The position numbers and the translations under genes were made by a program. This document shows, in pieces, positions 1 to 9,514 of a DNA stretch of 64,000 nucleotides. The stretch is taken from positions 434,001 through 498,000 of the forward strand of contig JANDJI010000003.1 of the NCBI GenBank assembly GCA_024331125.1, given 5' to 3'. The stretch's first letter is position 1; each line of letters starts with the position of its first letter. The notes beneath the pieces are model-generated. The model was not told the origin of the DNA. It made no database searches and saw only the letters and a program-made list of their open reading frames with translations. This DNA comes from Nitrospira sp. (lineage in GTDB: Bacteria > Nitrospirota > Nitrospiria > Nitrospirales > Nitrospiraceae).

Positions 1-518
1 TTTCCATCACCGACGGGCAGATTTATCTGGGCAGCGATCTGTTTTATTCGGGCATTCGCCCGGCCATCAACGTCGGTCTCTCCGTCTCTCGTGTCGGAGG
101 AGCGGCGCAAATTAAGACCATGAAGCAAGTGGCCGGAACGCTTCGACTCGACCTGGCTCAATATCGGGAGATGGCCGCCTTTGCGCAATTCGGAAGCGAG
201 CTGGACAAGGCGACCCAGATGCAGTTGGCTCGAGGGGTCCGCATGGTCGAGCTGCTCAAGCAGGGCCAGTACAAGCCGATGCCGGTGGCCGATCAGGTGC
301 TCTCCATTTTTGCCGGCGTCAATGGTTTTCTCGACGACGTGGCTGTTGATAAAGTGCAGCAGTTTGAAGCGGATTTGCTGCATTACATTCAACAGCATCA
401 CCCGGAACTGAGAAAGGAAGTGACGTCCATCAGCAAGATCGACGACAAAGTTGGCGGCCGTCTGAGAGAAATTATCACAACCTTTAAGCAGAAGATGGGC
501 TATGGAGCCAAAGCCTGA
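1..518 (+). CDS. atpA: ATP synthase F1 subunit alpha, 3' part
   Basis: This is the C-terminal part of the alpha subunit of the cytoplasmic F1 head of ATP synthase; the gene begins before the window. The frame is open from base 3, with the family signature [20 protein letters not shown] near its start (the alpha-subunit segment ending in SVSRVGG), followed by the helical C-terminal domain that ends in KMGYGAKA. About 171 residues are visible of a protein usually near 500. The catalytic partner atpD and subunits atpG and atpC follow on the same strand, the standard F1 gene order. No frameshift is seen. The identification follows from both sequence and context. Confidence 0.97.
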   Translation, partial: SITDGQIYLGSDLFYSGIRPAINVGLSVSRVGGAAQIKTMKQVAGTLRLDLAQYREMAAFAQFGSELDKATQMQLARGVRMVELLKQGQYKPMPVADQVLSIFAGVNGFLDDVAVDKVQQFEADLLHYIQQHHPELRKEVTSISKIDDKVGGRLREIITTFKQKMGYGAKA

Positions 519-593
519 GCGAAAGGCGCGGTAGGGAGGGCTCCTTCTAAGCGGATCTTTAGCCTCTCGATCGATCCTTCGAAATAAAACACC

Positions 594-1472
594 ATGCCAA
601 GTCTCCAATCGCTCCGCCGCAAGATCGCGGCGTTCAAGAACACCCAGAAGATCACGAAGGCCATGAAAATGGTGGCCGCCGCGAAGCTGAAACGCTCCCA
701 GGACCGTATCCTGGCGGCCCGTCCCTACGCGCATAAAATGCGGGGCGTCTTGAGCAATTTAAGCCAACGGGTGAATCGCTCCGCCCATCCGCTCTTGCAG
801 AAGCGAGAGGGCAAAAAAGTCGAAGTGTTGGTGGTGACGAGCGACCGCGGTTTGTGCGGGGGGTTCAACGGCAACATCGTGCGGCGGAGTACGGAGTTCG
901 TGAGGCAGTGCGAGGCGAGGGGAGTGGCGGTCCATCTGAGTATCGTCGGGCGAAAGGGGCGGGATTATTTTCGCCGCCGCGCGTGGCCGATTCGCCAAGA
1001 ATGGACGGGGATTTTCGATAAGTTGAGTTTCGAGCATGCCATCGATATCGGCGGTGATCTCACGGATCACTTCATCCAAGGCACGTTCGATGAACTCTAC
1101 GTCGTGTACAATGAGTTCAAGTCGGCGATCCAGCAACGTGTGATCGTCGAGAAACTCTTTCCCGTCGATGCGGCTTCCGAGTTCGGTGTGGCGCCGGTCG
1201 AAGGCGCGGCGGGAGGAGGCTATCTCTACGAGCCGGGTGAAGCGGAACTGTTGGACGTTCTGGTACCCAAGCATTTTCAAGTTCAAACTTATAGAATTCT
1301 TCTGGAATCGGCCGCCGCCGAGCACGGGGCTCGCATGGCTGCCATGGACGGCGCGACGCGCAACGCCGGGCAGCTCATCAAAAAAGTCACGCTGTACTAC
1401 AACAAGACTCGGCAAGCGGCGATTACCAAGGAATTGATGGATATCGTAGGAGGCGCGGAAGCCCTGAAGTAG
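594..1472 (+). CDS. atpG: ATP synthase F1 subunit gamma
   Basis: The gamma subunit is the central rotating shaft of F1, coupling proton flow through FO to the catalytic beta subunits. The 292-residue length is normal. The N-terminal helix shows the family pattern of LRRKIAAFKNTQKITKAMKM, and the C-terminal helix carries AAMDGATRNAGQLI near residues 245-258, both of which form the coiled-coil shaft. It lies 75 bp after atpA and 118 bp before atpD and is surely part of the same transcript. The start ATG gives the usual MPSLQSLRRKI beginning. Nothing odd was seen. Confidence 0.97.
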   Translation: MPSLQSLRRKIAAFKNTQKITKAMKMVAAAKLKRSQDRILAARPYAHKMRGVLSNLSQRVNRSAHPLLQKREGKKVEVLVVTSDRGLCGGFNGNIVRRSTEFVRQCEARGVAVHLSIVGRKGRDYFRRRAWPIRQEWTGIFDKLSFEHAIDIGGDLTDHFIQGTFDELYVVYNEFKSAIQQRVIVEKLFPVDAASEFGVAPVEGAAGGGYLYEPGEAELLDVLVPKHFQVQTYRILLESAAAEHGARMAAMDGATRNAGQLIKKVTLYYNKTRQAAITKELMDIVGGAEALK

Positions 1473-1587
1473 GGACCGTCGCGAGCACGTTTCGTAACGC
1501 GCGAGCAAGAGAAGCGGGTGAGCCCCAGGAGAGGATCGATTTGTCGGTCAAGGGGCGTGGAAAACAGACATCGATTTGGAAAGGTGA

Positions 1588-3033
<1,446 letters not shown>

Positions 3034-3074
3034 GGGGCGAGATACTACGGGTGCATGGCGAGAGAGAAGAAAAA

Positions 3075-3497
3075 ATGGCTGGGAAATTCCTCTTGGAAGT
3101 CGTCACGCCGGAAAAACTGTTGCTGAGCCAGCAGGTGGACGAGGTCATCGCGCCGGGTCTGGAAGGCGACTTCGGAGTCCTGTCGGGTCATTGTCATTTT
3201 CTCTCAATGTTGCGGATCGGGGAACTGCGGTATCGCGTCGGCGATCAAATCGACCATATGGCCGTGCTTTGGGGGTATGCCGAGGTGACGCCGACCAGGG
3301 TGACCGTCATGGCCGAGATCGCCGAAAAGGCCGAAGACATCGATGTGGAACGCGCCACGGCCAAAGTGGAAGAAGCGGAACGTCGGCTCAAGCAGGGAGG
3401 CCTGCCGTCCGACGTCAAGGAAGCTCAAATCAGCCTCGAAAAAGCCCGTCTGCGGAAAAAGATCGCGGAGCGGGCGCGGAAGGTCGCCCGCGCCTAG
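3075..3497 (+). CDS. atpC: ATP synthase F1 subunit epsilon
   Basis: Epsilon is the small inhibitory and coupling subunit at the foot of the gamma shaft. The protein starting MAGKFLLEVVTPEKLLL has 140 residues: an N-terminal beta-sandwich domain (EGDFGVLSGH is a family landmark near residue 37) followed by a two-helix C-terminal domain rich in Glu, Lys and Arg. A GTG 24 bases upstream (3051) is in frame, but the purine-rich GAGAGAAG lies just before the ATG at 3075, and this start matches the family's N-terminus. It closes the atp operon, 41 bp after atpD. A 186-bp stretch without a recognisable feature follows. Confidence 0.95.
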   Translation: MAGKFLLEVVTPEKLLLSQQVDEVIAPGLEGDFGVLSGHCHFLSMLRIGELRYRVGDQIDHMAVLWGYAEVTPTRVTVMAEIAEKAEDIDVERATAKVEEAERRLKQGGLPSDVKEAQISLEKARLRKKIAERARKVARA

Positions 3498-3683
3498 CCG
3501 CCTCGTATTCAAGCCTTCGCCCCCGCGGGTTCGCCGCCGCAGTTGTTCAGGCCGTCATCCTCGCCGCTCATTCAATAATCCGGCAAACGTTTCCGGTTTC
3601 ACGGCGATGCTTCGTGCGACTCAGACCGCCGAGGGCATGGATCGGATTGGAGACCGGCCGTTCATGACGGGAGGAAGGCTTCC

Positions 3684-4634
3684 GTGATCACGGAGTTTGT
3701 TATCACACCCGGCGAACAACCCAAACGGCTCGACGTCTTTCTGGTCAACCGGGAGCGAGCCATCTCCCGGTCCGCCTTGCAGCGACTGATCGAACTCGGT
3801 CGCATCCGAGTCAACAACGCCACGGTGAAGCCGAGCCACAAAATCAAACCGGGCGATACCATCACGATGGATATCCCCAAACCGGAACCGCTGGAGCTCA
3901 AAGGAGAAGCTATTCCGCTTGAGGTGCTGTATGAAGATGAAGCCGTCCTGGTCCTCAATAAACCCGCTGGGATCGTCGTGCATCCGGCTCCTGGGAACTG
4001 GACTGGAACGTTGGTCAATGCACTGCTGCATCATTTTGACGCTTCCGGCGGCACCCTCTCCACCGTTGGGGGGAAAGAACGACCCGGCCTTGTTCATCGC
4101 CTGGACAAGGAAACATCGGGTATCATGGTGGTCGCGAAAACGGACCATGCGCACCGACATCTGGCCGCGCAATTTCAGCGCCACACGATTACCCGCGTGT
4201 ATGAAGCCTTGGTGTGGGGAGTCCCGAAGAAAACGCGCGGGGTGATTACCCTGGCGATCGGGCGGGACGTCAAAGAACGGAAAAAAATCTCCTCAAGGAC
4301 TTCACGGCCGAAGGAATCGATCACGGAGTATCGAGTCGAGCGACGCTTCGGCAACCTGGCGGCTCATCTTTTGCTCTATCCTCGAACGGGCCGAACCCAT
4401 CAATTGCGGGTTCACCTGCAGTCTCTAGGCCATCCGATTCTGGGCGATCAGACCTATGGCGGCGCCAAAGTCAAAATGATCGGACCGCTCGCCGTTCCGC
4501 GCGTCATGCTCCACGCGAGAACCCTTGGATTCCACCATCCTCTGACGGGGGATCTCAGAGAGTTTACTCGTGGATATCCGACCGACATGGGAGCCATGGC
4601 CGAAGAGTTAGAGCGACTCGCGCGGGGCGGCTAA
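3684..4634 (+). CDS. rluD: 23S rRNA pseudouridine synthase, RluD/RluA family
   Basis: This enzyme isomerises uridine to pseudouridine in structured RNA, most likely helix 69 of 23S rRNA. The 316-residue protein has an N-terminal S4 RNA-binding domain (about residues 10-75, with LDVFLVNRE and the INxx-type loop) and a RluA-type catalytic domain. The catalytic motif HRLDKETSG has its aspartate at about residue 141. The GTG start at 3684 is preceded by GGGAGGAAGG, a strong ribosome-binding site. Assignment to RluD rather than RluB or RluC paralogues is by overall similarity in length and S4 domain. The exact target nucleotides cannot be read from sequence. Confidence 0.9.
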   Translation: MITEFVITPGEQPKRLDVFLVNRERAISRSALQRLIELGRIRVNNATVKPSHKIKPGDTITMDIPKPEPLELKGEAIPLEVLYEDEAVLVLNKPAGIVVHPAPGNWTGTLVNALLHHFDASGGTLSTVGGKERPGLVHRLDKETSGIMVVAKTDHAHRHLAAQFQRHTITRVYEALVWGVPKKTRGVITLAIGRDVKERKKISSRTSRPKESITEYRVERRFGNLAAHLLLYPRTGRTHQLRVHLQSLGHPILGDQTYGGAKVKMIGPLAVPRVMLHARTLGFHHPLTGDLREFTRGYPTDMGAMAEELERLARGG

Positions 4635-4668
4635 GGGAGACGCTTCGATTACCGAGGAGGAAATTCGT

Positions 4669-5088
4669 ATGCGGATCGGGGATGTGCTCGATGCCGTCGG
4701 GGGGCTGATAGCGCGGATCAAGGAGTATGCGGCCAAGCTGCCCGCCGTCGTCAATCTGTCAGTCGCGCCGACGGGGATCAAACCTCCTCCGGACGCCGTC
4801 GAAGCGTACGATGACCTGGTGATGCGCTTGCGCGCCAGGATCACCGGCACACCGTATAAACACCTGAGCACTCCCTTGCTTGAGTCTCTTGAAGCTTTCG
4901 AGTCCGGGAGATTGCTGGAAACGGTGCAGCCGCTGCTCTCGCTGCTGGATCAGATCCAGCAGATGATCAAAGATCAAGACATCGAAGCGCAGCCCGCGGA
5001 CGAGAACCGCGTCAATGAATACCGAAGGTCGCTTCGCAAAATTCTGCCGGGCAATAAGCCCGAACTGGAAGAAACCGGAGGGGCGTGA
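4669..5088 (+). CDS. conserved hypothetical protein, 139 aa
   Basis: The product is an all-helical looking, soluble 139-residue protein with no motif I recognise. It opens MRIGDVLDAVGGLIARIKEY and has two amphipathic stretches (residues about 10-25 and 75-105, the second with LLSLLDQIQQMIKDQD) that could pair as a helical bundle. There is no signal peptide or membrane segment. The ATG is preceded by GAGGAGG, so translation looks real. It lies 34 bp after the pseudouridine synthase gene on the same strand and is probably co-transcribed with it. No function is proposed. Confidence 0.75.
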   Translation: MRIGDVLDAVGGLIARIKEYAAKLPAVVNLSVAPTGIKPPPDAVEAYDDLVMRLRARITGTPYKHLSTPLLESLEAFESGRLLETVQPLLSLLDQIQQMIKDQDIEAQPADENRVNEYRRSLRKILPGNKPELEETGGA

Positions 5089-5094
5089 ACCGAT

Positions 5095-5119
5095 ACCTCG
5101 CACGTGTTGCGCGCGAGGT
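5095..5119. terminator. possible bidirectional terminator hairpin
   Basis: A perfect 7-bp GC-rich inverted repeat, ACCTCGC at 5095-5101 and GCGAGGT at 5113-5119, has an 11-base loop. It sits between the converging ends of the 139-aa gene and the zinc-ribbon gene. There is no T-run on either side, so it is at best a weak or Rho-assisted terminator. Confidence 0.3.
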
Positions 5120-5126
5120 GCCTTGA

Positions 5127-5306
5127 TCAATGGCCCATCTTTGGTCCGGCGGCGTTTTCCCCTTGCGTGACCAACTTGAACCGAACGGTGGATCGGCAAT
5201 GGGGGCATTTGGCACGGATAGTGGCGTCGTCCAGCATCTCATAGTGTTCGGATGTCAGCCACATCAATCGAAAGCATCTCGGACACGTACGGACTTGCGT
5301 TGACAT
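5127..5306 (-). CDS. small zinc-ribbon protein
   Basis: A 59-residue cytoplasmic protein with a CPRC pair near residue 8 and a CPHC pair near residue 34, the two knuckles of a zinc ribbon. The ATG at 5306 has GAGGAAC just upstream; an in-frame start 36 bases further up lacks such a site. Its role is unknown; proteins of this kind often bind nucleic acid or act as folding or regulatory adaptors, but nothing here says which. It is divergent from the acetyltransferase gene at 5369, with only 62 bp between the two starts. Confidence 0.7.
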   Translation of the reverse strand: MSTQVRTCPRCFRLMWLTSEHYEMLDDATIRAKCPHCRSTVRFKLVTQGENAAGPKMGH

Positions 5307-5368
5307 GATGTTCCTCGTACACTCCCTCCCGGCGGCTGTCACGTGCGCGGAGGATAATCTAGTATAAG

Positions 5369-5800
5369 ATGCGAGCGACCCTCAAGCCCGCAATTCTCTA
5401 TTCGGACGATACCCCGCCCAAGGTGGATCAGCTGCTCGGTCTTTTCCATCAGGCTCCCTGGGCTCAGGATCGGACGGCCGAAGAGACGGAAGCGATGCTT
5501 CGTCACACCGATCTCGCCGTCTGTGCGTGGGACCGTGAACGCTTGGTCGGATTCGGCCGTGTGTTGACCGATTTTGTTTATCGAGCGACGATCTGGGACG
5601 TGATCGTCGATCGGGCTTATCAAAAACAAGGAATCGGCTCGGAAATCGTTCGACGAATTCTGGATCACCCACGATTACAGAGGGTCGAACTCTTTTGGCT
5701 GTGTACGAGGCGCCCCGGTTTCTACGAAAAGCTGGGCTTCAGCTCAAAAGAGCAAACGGGGATGGTCTGGGCCAGAAACACCCGGGCTTGCCGGGAGTGA
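5369..5800 (+). CDS. GNAT-family N-acetyltransferase
   Basis: The 143-residue protein has the GNAT fold: an acetyl-CoA-binding motif A with the pyrophosphate loop QKQGIGSEIV at about residues 92-101 and a C-terminal FYEKLGF signature typical of the superfamily. It transfers an acetyl group from acetyl-CoA to an amine substrate that cannot be predicted. It is a single-domain protein without signal peptide. The start ATG at 5369 has no clear ribosome-binding site, and AT-rich GATAAT and TATAAG lie immediately upstream, so the mRNA may be leaderless or nearly so. Confidence 0.88.
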   Translation: MRATLKPAILYSDDTPPKVDQLLGLFHQAPWAQDRTAEETEAMLRHTDLAVCAWDRERLVGFGRVLTDFVYRATIWDVIVDRAYQKQGIGSEIVRRILDHPRLQRVELFWLCTRRPGFYEKLGFSSKEQTGMVWARNTRACRE

Positions 5801-5864
5801 TCAGAAAGGGCATCTCGGCCGTGGTCTTCGGCAAAGGCGCGCCCCGCGGCATGAGGGAGCGCCT

Positions 5865-6542
5865 CTAAAAGAAGGCCTTCACGCCGAAGAGAAATCCGAA
5901 GGACGAGAGGTTCCAATCGTTGATTCGAAGACGGTCATCAACATGTGCGTGACCGTCGTTTCGCTTGTAGGCCCACTCGGCGTTGACCGCCAGGTGCCTG
6001 TTCACCAGATAGTCCATACCCCATCCCAGCCTCCAGGCAAACGTATTGCTCGGGCTGATCTCGGTAGGAACCGCCTCGCTGAAACTGTTCACGTTCACGC
6101 CGAAACTCATGTTGACATAGGGGATGACCGATCCCAATTTAACGGGACGTAGTTCGATCGTTGGAAGCACCGACACGGTATGCTGACTTCCCACGTCCAA
6201 GGATAACCGTCGATCCTTGACATCAACGCCGTGTCGCTCCCACTCCACCATGAGGCCCACCAAAAACCAACGGTTGAGGCTGTAGAGGGCCTGAACATTG
6301 ACGAGCGGGCCGATCCCGGCGGAGCCTCTGTCAAAGCCTGCGATGCCGACCACGTCGTGCGAAAGGGATTGTGTAGGAACGGCGAATCCGGCTCGAGCCC
6401 CCAGGACCCACGTCTTCGGTTGGATCCCTCCAAACGATTGAAGGCCCTCGGCGGCCAGAAGCCGCCCGCTCGGAGCCAGTACGCTCGCCACGCTGACGCA
6501 CAGGAACGCCACAAGCCATGAGGGTTGGCGCTTGACTCTCAT
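5865..6542 (-). CDS. outer-membrane beta-barrel protein
   Basis: A 225-residue exported protein. The ATG at 6542 is preceded by AAGGAGG, an excellent ribosome-binding site, and starts a signal peptide (MRVKRQPSWLVAFLCVSVAS, cleaved near LLAAEG). The mature part has alternating hydrophobic and polar strands, many aromatics and a C-terminal Phe (VKAFF), as expected of an OmpA/OmpX-like 8-stranded barrel. It lies downstream of the zinc-importer permease on the same strand (156 bp away), so it may belong to that transcript. A perfect hairpin sits just before its ribosome-binding site. Specific function is not known. Confidence 0.8.
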   Translation of the reverse strand: MRVKRQPSWLVAFLCVSVASVLAPSGRLLAAEGLQSFGGIQPKTWVLGARAGFAVPTQSLSHDVVGIAGFDRGSAGIGPLVNVQALYSLNRWFLVGLMVEWERHGVDVKDRRLSLDVGSQHTVSVLPTIELRPVKLGSVIPYVNMSFGVNVNSFSEAVPTEISPSNTFAWRLGWGMDYLVNRHLAVNAEWAYKRNDGHAHVDDRLRINDWNLSSFGFLFGVKAFF

Positions 6543-6560
6543 CGGACGATTCCTCCTTTC

Positions 6561-6578
6561 CGGCGTGACAACACGCCG
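6561..6578 (-). promoter_or_regulatory. hairpin in the leader of the barrel-protein gene
   Basis: A perfect 7-bp inverted repeat, CGGCGTG and CACGCCG around a 4-base loop, ends only a few bases upstream of the AAGGAGG ribosome-binding site of the gene starting at 6542. In RNA it would form a stable stem directly beside the ribosome-binding site. It could be a processing or stability element between the importer genes and the barrel gene, a protein-binding operator, or chance. Confidence 0.4.
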
Positions 6579-6698
6579 ATCGAAACAGCAGGTCCCTTGT
6601 CGCATAATTCGCCGAAATGGTCAAATCGCAATCCTCCGCCCATCGGCTCGCCGACCTACCGGCTTGTCGGCTGGGGGGCGGTCGTTGAGAAGAAAGAA

Positions 6699-7526
6699 TC
6701 AGCGGAGACGGCCGGAACTGATTCTCAATCTTTTCGGTGAAATCACGAGCGAGAAAAAAAACACCGCCGTCGCCAGCAGCACAATCGATGGCCCAGATGG
6801 AATGTCCCAGACCGTCGAGACCACCACGCCGGTCAAGGCCGTCGCCGTTCCGATGATTACCGAGTACAGGGTCAGGGCCGTCAGACTGTGTGTGAGTTGA
6901 TAGGCTGTTGAAGCGGGGATGAGGATCATGGCGAACACCAAGATGGCCCCGACGGTTTTCAGCGAGACTACGACGGTGAGCGCCACCAGCGTCAACAGGA
7001 GGAAAAAAAGTCGGCGCGCCGGAACGCCCGACGCTTCCGCCATCTCTTGATCGAACGCGATGAAAAGCAATTCTTTCCAGAAGGCGATCAAAAGGCCGAG
7101 CACCAGTGCGGCCAACCCTCCGATGAGGAACAATTCTTCGCCGGTCACCGAGAGCACGCTGCCGAACAAATAGCCGTACACTTCGGCGTTGTAAGTTTTC
7201 ATCAGGCCGATGAACACGATGGCCAGCGCCATGGTGGCCGTGTACAGAATGCCGATCGACACGTCCAGTTTCATTCGGCCCTGCTCCTCGAGCCAGCCTG
7301 TGATCCAGACGGTCGCCACGCCGAACGCGACGGCCAATAAGAGGGGAGGCCATCCGATGAGATACCCCAGGGTCACGCCGGCGAACGCCGCGTGCGAAGT
7401 TCCGGCTCCCACGAACGCCAGGCCGCGCAGCACGACGAAGACGCCGATCAGCGAGCACAGGCCTCCCACCATCGCCGCGGCAAGAAGAGACCGTTGCATG
7501 AAATCGTACGCGAACAGTTCCAACAT
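6699..7526 (-). CDS. znuB: zinc/manganese ABC transporter permease (ZnuB-like)
   Basis: This inner-membrane permease of the metal-ion (ABC-3) family is 275 residues long with about 8 hydrophobic segments. The first carries GLCSLIGVFVVLRGLAFVGA followed by SHAAFAG, the family's signature start. It would move zinc or manganese (or iron) from the periplasmic binding protein into the cytoplasm, powered by the ATPase encoded immediately upstream (gap 22 bp). The start at 7526 was chosen because earlier in-frame starts lie inside the ATPase gene and the family begins near MLELF. The metal cannot be decided from the permease alone. Confidence 0.9.
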   Translation of the reverse strand: MLELFAYDFMQRSLLAAAMVGGLCSLIGVFVVLRGLAFVGAGTSHAAFAGVTLGYLIGWPPLLLAVAFGVATVWITGWLEEQGRMKLDVSIGILYTATMALAIVFIGLMKTYNAEVYGYLFGSVLSVTGEELFLIGGLAALVLGLLIAFWKELLFIAFDQEMAEASGVPARRLFFLLLTLVALTVVVSLKTVGAILVFAMILIPASTAYQLTHSLTALTLYSVIIGTATALTGVVVSTVWDIPSGPSIVLLATAVFFFSLVISPKRLRISSGRLR

Positions 7527-7548
7527 CAGATCGATCGGTTCATGCCGT

Positions 7549-8343
7549 TCAGTGGGAATGATGATAGTCCTCGACAATGACCAGGTCCTTGTCGGAAATG
7601 ACCAGGCCTTTCCCATAGACCTGTTCGAGGATGTTCGGTTTGAGAACATCGGCGGGTGGACCCGCTGCGTGCAGGCGGGTCTTGAGGAGGACGAGACGAT
7701 CCACCCGCGACCGGATCATATTGATATCGTGCGTAATCAACAGCACCGTCAATCCCAACGTCTCGTGCAGGTGTTGAATCAGCTCGATGACGTTATGCTG
7801 CATGGGAAGATCCAGCCCCGTCGTCGGTTCATCCAGCAAGAGGACCTTCGGTTGTTGAGCCAAGGCCCTCGCGATGAACACGCGTTGCTGTTGGCCCCCC
7901 GACAAATGACCCAACGCGGTGTCCTTATACCGTTCCATGGCGACGAGAGCCAGCGACTCCAAGGCGATCCGGCGGTCCTCTGCTCCGGGACGGCGAAACA
8001 AACCCAATGCGCCGTATCGGCCCATCATCACCGTCTCGAAGACGGTGACCGGAAAGTCGCGATCCACGACGCCTTTCTGGGGAAGATAACCGATCTTCGC
8101 CCGGTGGTGGCATCGGAGTTCTTGGCAGGCGCAATCGAAGATATGGAGCTGCCCTTTGATCGGCGCAAGAAGTCCGAGCACCGCCCGGCACAGGGTGGTC
8201 TTCCCGGAGCCGTTCGGGCCGATGACGCCGACGAACTCACCGGCTTCGACGGAAAGGGTGATGTCTTCCAGCGCCGTCACGCCGGGGAATCCGAATGAGG
8301 CGTGATCAAATCGGATAATCGGCGGTCGAGGCCCCATCGGCAT
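7549..8343 (-). CDS. znuC: zinc/manganese ABC transporter ATP-binding protein (ZnuC-like)
   Basis: The ATPase of the importer, about 264 residues. It has Walker A GPNGSGKTT, a Q-loop (GYLPQK), the signature LSGGQQQR, Walker B VLLLDEP and an H-loop ITHD. Order and spacing are those of metal-importer ATPases such as ZnuC/MntB. The gene lies between the binding protein (ends 8393) and the permease (starts 7526). The start is uncertain: ATGs at 8343, 8337 and 8379 are all in frame and none has a clear ribosome-binding site; 8343 leaves a normal N-terminus. Confidence 0.9.
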   Translation of the reverse strand: MPMGPRPPIIRFDHASFGFPGVTALEDITLSVEAGEFVGVIGPNGSGKTTLCRAVLGLLAPIKGQLHIFDCACQELRCHHRAKIGYLPQKGVVDRDFPVTVFETVMMGRYGALGLFRRPGAEDRRIALESLALVAMERYKDTALGHLSGGQQQRVFIARALAQQPKVLLLDEPTTGLDLPMQHNVIELIQHLHETLGLTVLLITHDINMIRSRVDRLVLLKTRLHAAGPPADVLKPNILEQVYGKGLVISDKDLVIVEDYHHSH

Positions 8344-8392
8344 AGAGTGTTGCTCTTTTTCATGTCGAGGGAAGAGCATCGCGAGAAGAGAG

Positions 8393-9349
8393 CTACCGCT
8401 CCAGGGCGTCGGCCAATTTCAGCACATTGTAGCGGAGCATGTCGAGGTATGACTCGGTCCCCGGCAATCCTCCCGGCAGAGTGGTCAAGACGACGACGCT
8501 CGCGCCCGTTTCTTTTGAGAGGAGGTTGGGGATCCGCTGACTCAACTGAATTTCGGAAGCGATGACTTTCAGCCGATCTTTTCTCATCTTGCCGATCAGA
8601 TTCTGTAATTGAAGGGCGGACGGTTCCGTTCCCGAGTGAATTTGGATTGTCGCCGCGATCTCGAACCCGAACCGCTTGGCCAGATATGGCCATGCAGGAT
8701 GGTGCACGACGATGCGCCGATCCGTCAGTCGGCCGACGCGATCCAAGAGGTCACCTCGAAGCCGGTCCACCTGTTCACGATAGGCGGCAAGATTTCGCCG
8801 GTATTCGTCCGCGTGGATAGGATCGACCTCGATCAAGGCGTCGGTGATGTGCCGCAGCATGATTCCGACGTTGTCAGGATCCATCCAAATATGGGGATTC
8901 CCTTGTGACGAAAGGGGCTCGTCGTTTCCGTGCCGCGTATCGTGTCGGTCATCCGAATCATCATGGATCAAGGGGACTCCCTGCGAAGTGGTGACGACTC
9001 GCAGGGACGGGCTCCCCGCATTTTTCACCAGCGAGGCGACCCACACTTCGAGGCCGAGGCCGATTTCGAACAACAGCCTCGCTTTGCGCACCGCGACCAA
9101 GTCCGTGGGCTTGGGCGAGTACGTGTGTTCATTTTCCAAGCCGGTGAGCAGCGATTTCACGTGAACGCGGGAACGCCCGACTTGCTCGGTCAGATCTTTC
9201 AGCACGGGAATGGTCACCACGATCTCGACGGGGTCCTGAGCCCTCGAGACAGAAGTTCCGCTCGTCAATCCGACCAGAAAAAATGCAATGAGAAAAAAAA
9301 CCGGTAATCGCTGATGCCGAACCCGCGACATGGGGGAGGACGGTAACAT
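8393..9349 (-). CDS. znuA: zinc/manganese ABC transporter substrate-binding protein (ZnuA-like)
   Basis: A periplasmic cluster A-I binding protein, up to 318 residues, with a signal peptide cleaved near VSRAQD. Likely metal ligands are the His of ENEHTYSPK (residue 75), the His of NPHIWMDP (residue 153), a His in VVHHPAW near 217 and a later acidic residue. An acidic, His-bearing loop (about residues 129-143, HDDSDDRHDTRHGND) lies between the first two ligands, a hallmark of zinc-specific ZnuA proteins and the best hint that the substrate is zinc. A start at 9331 is also possible and would leave a 6-bp palindromic element just outside the gene. Confidence 0.9.
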   Translation of the reverse strand: MLPSSPMSRVRHQRLPVFFLIAFFLVGLTSGTSVSRAQDPVEIVVTIPVLKDLTEQVGRSRVHVKSLLTGLENEHTYSPKPTDLVAVRKARLLFEIGLGLEVWVASLVKNAGSPSLRVVTTSQGVPLIHDDSDDRHDTRHGNDEPLSSQGNPHIWMDPDNVGIMLRHITDALIEVDPIHADEYRRNLAAYREQVDRLRGDLLDRVGRLTDRRIVVHHPAWPYLAKRFGFEIAATIQIHSGTEPSALQLQNLIGKMRKDRLKVIASEIQLSQRIPNLLSKETGASVVVLTTLPGGLPGTESYLDMLRYNVLKLADALER

Positions 9350-9365
9350 CCGACTTGGAGGATGT
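9346..9365. promoter_or_regulatory. inverted repeat at the start of the zinc-importer operon
   Basis: ACATCC at 9346-9351 and GGATGT at 9360-9365 form a perfect inverted repeat with 8 bases between; two flanking positions per side also match partly. It sits at or just before the start of the binding-protein gene, where a Fur-family (Zur) or MntR-type operator would be expected. It does not match a consensus I know, so this is only a candidate operator. Confidence 0.3.
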
Positions 9366-9514
9366 CAACGTAAGCGGGCCCGAATCGGTTACATGATCGC
9401 GATTGCACCAGTGTGACCGTACAAAGGATCGCTTGACCATCCGGCAGAGTTCCATTAGCGTAACCGCGTGGACGTAACGACCGGGAGATCCCTCGAAGAA
9501 AGGGTGGCGTCATT

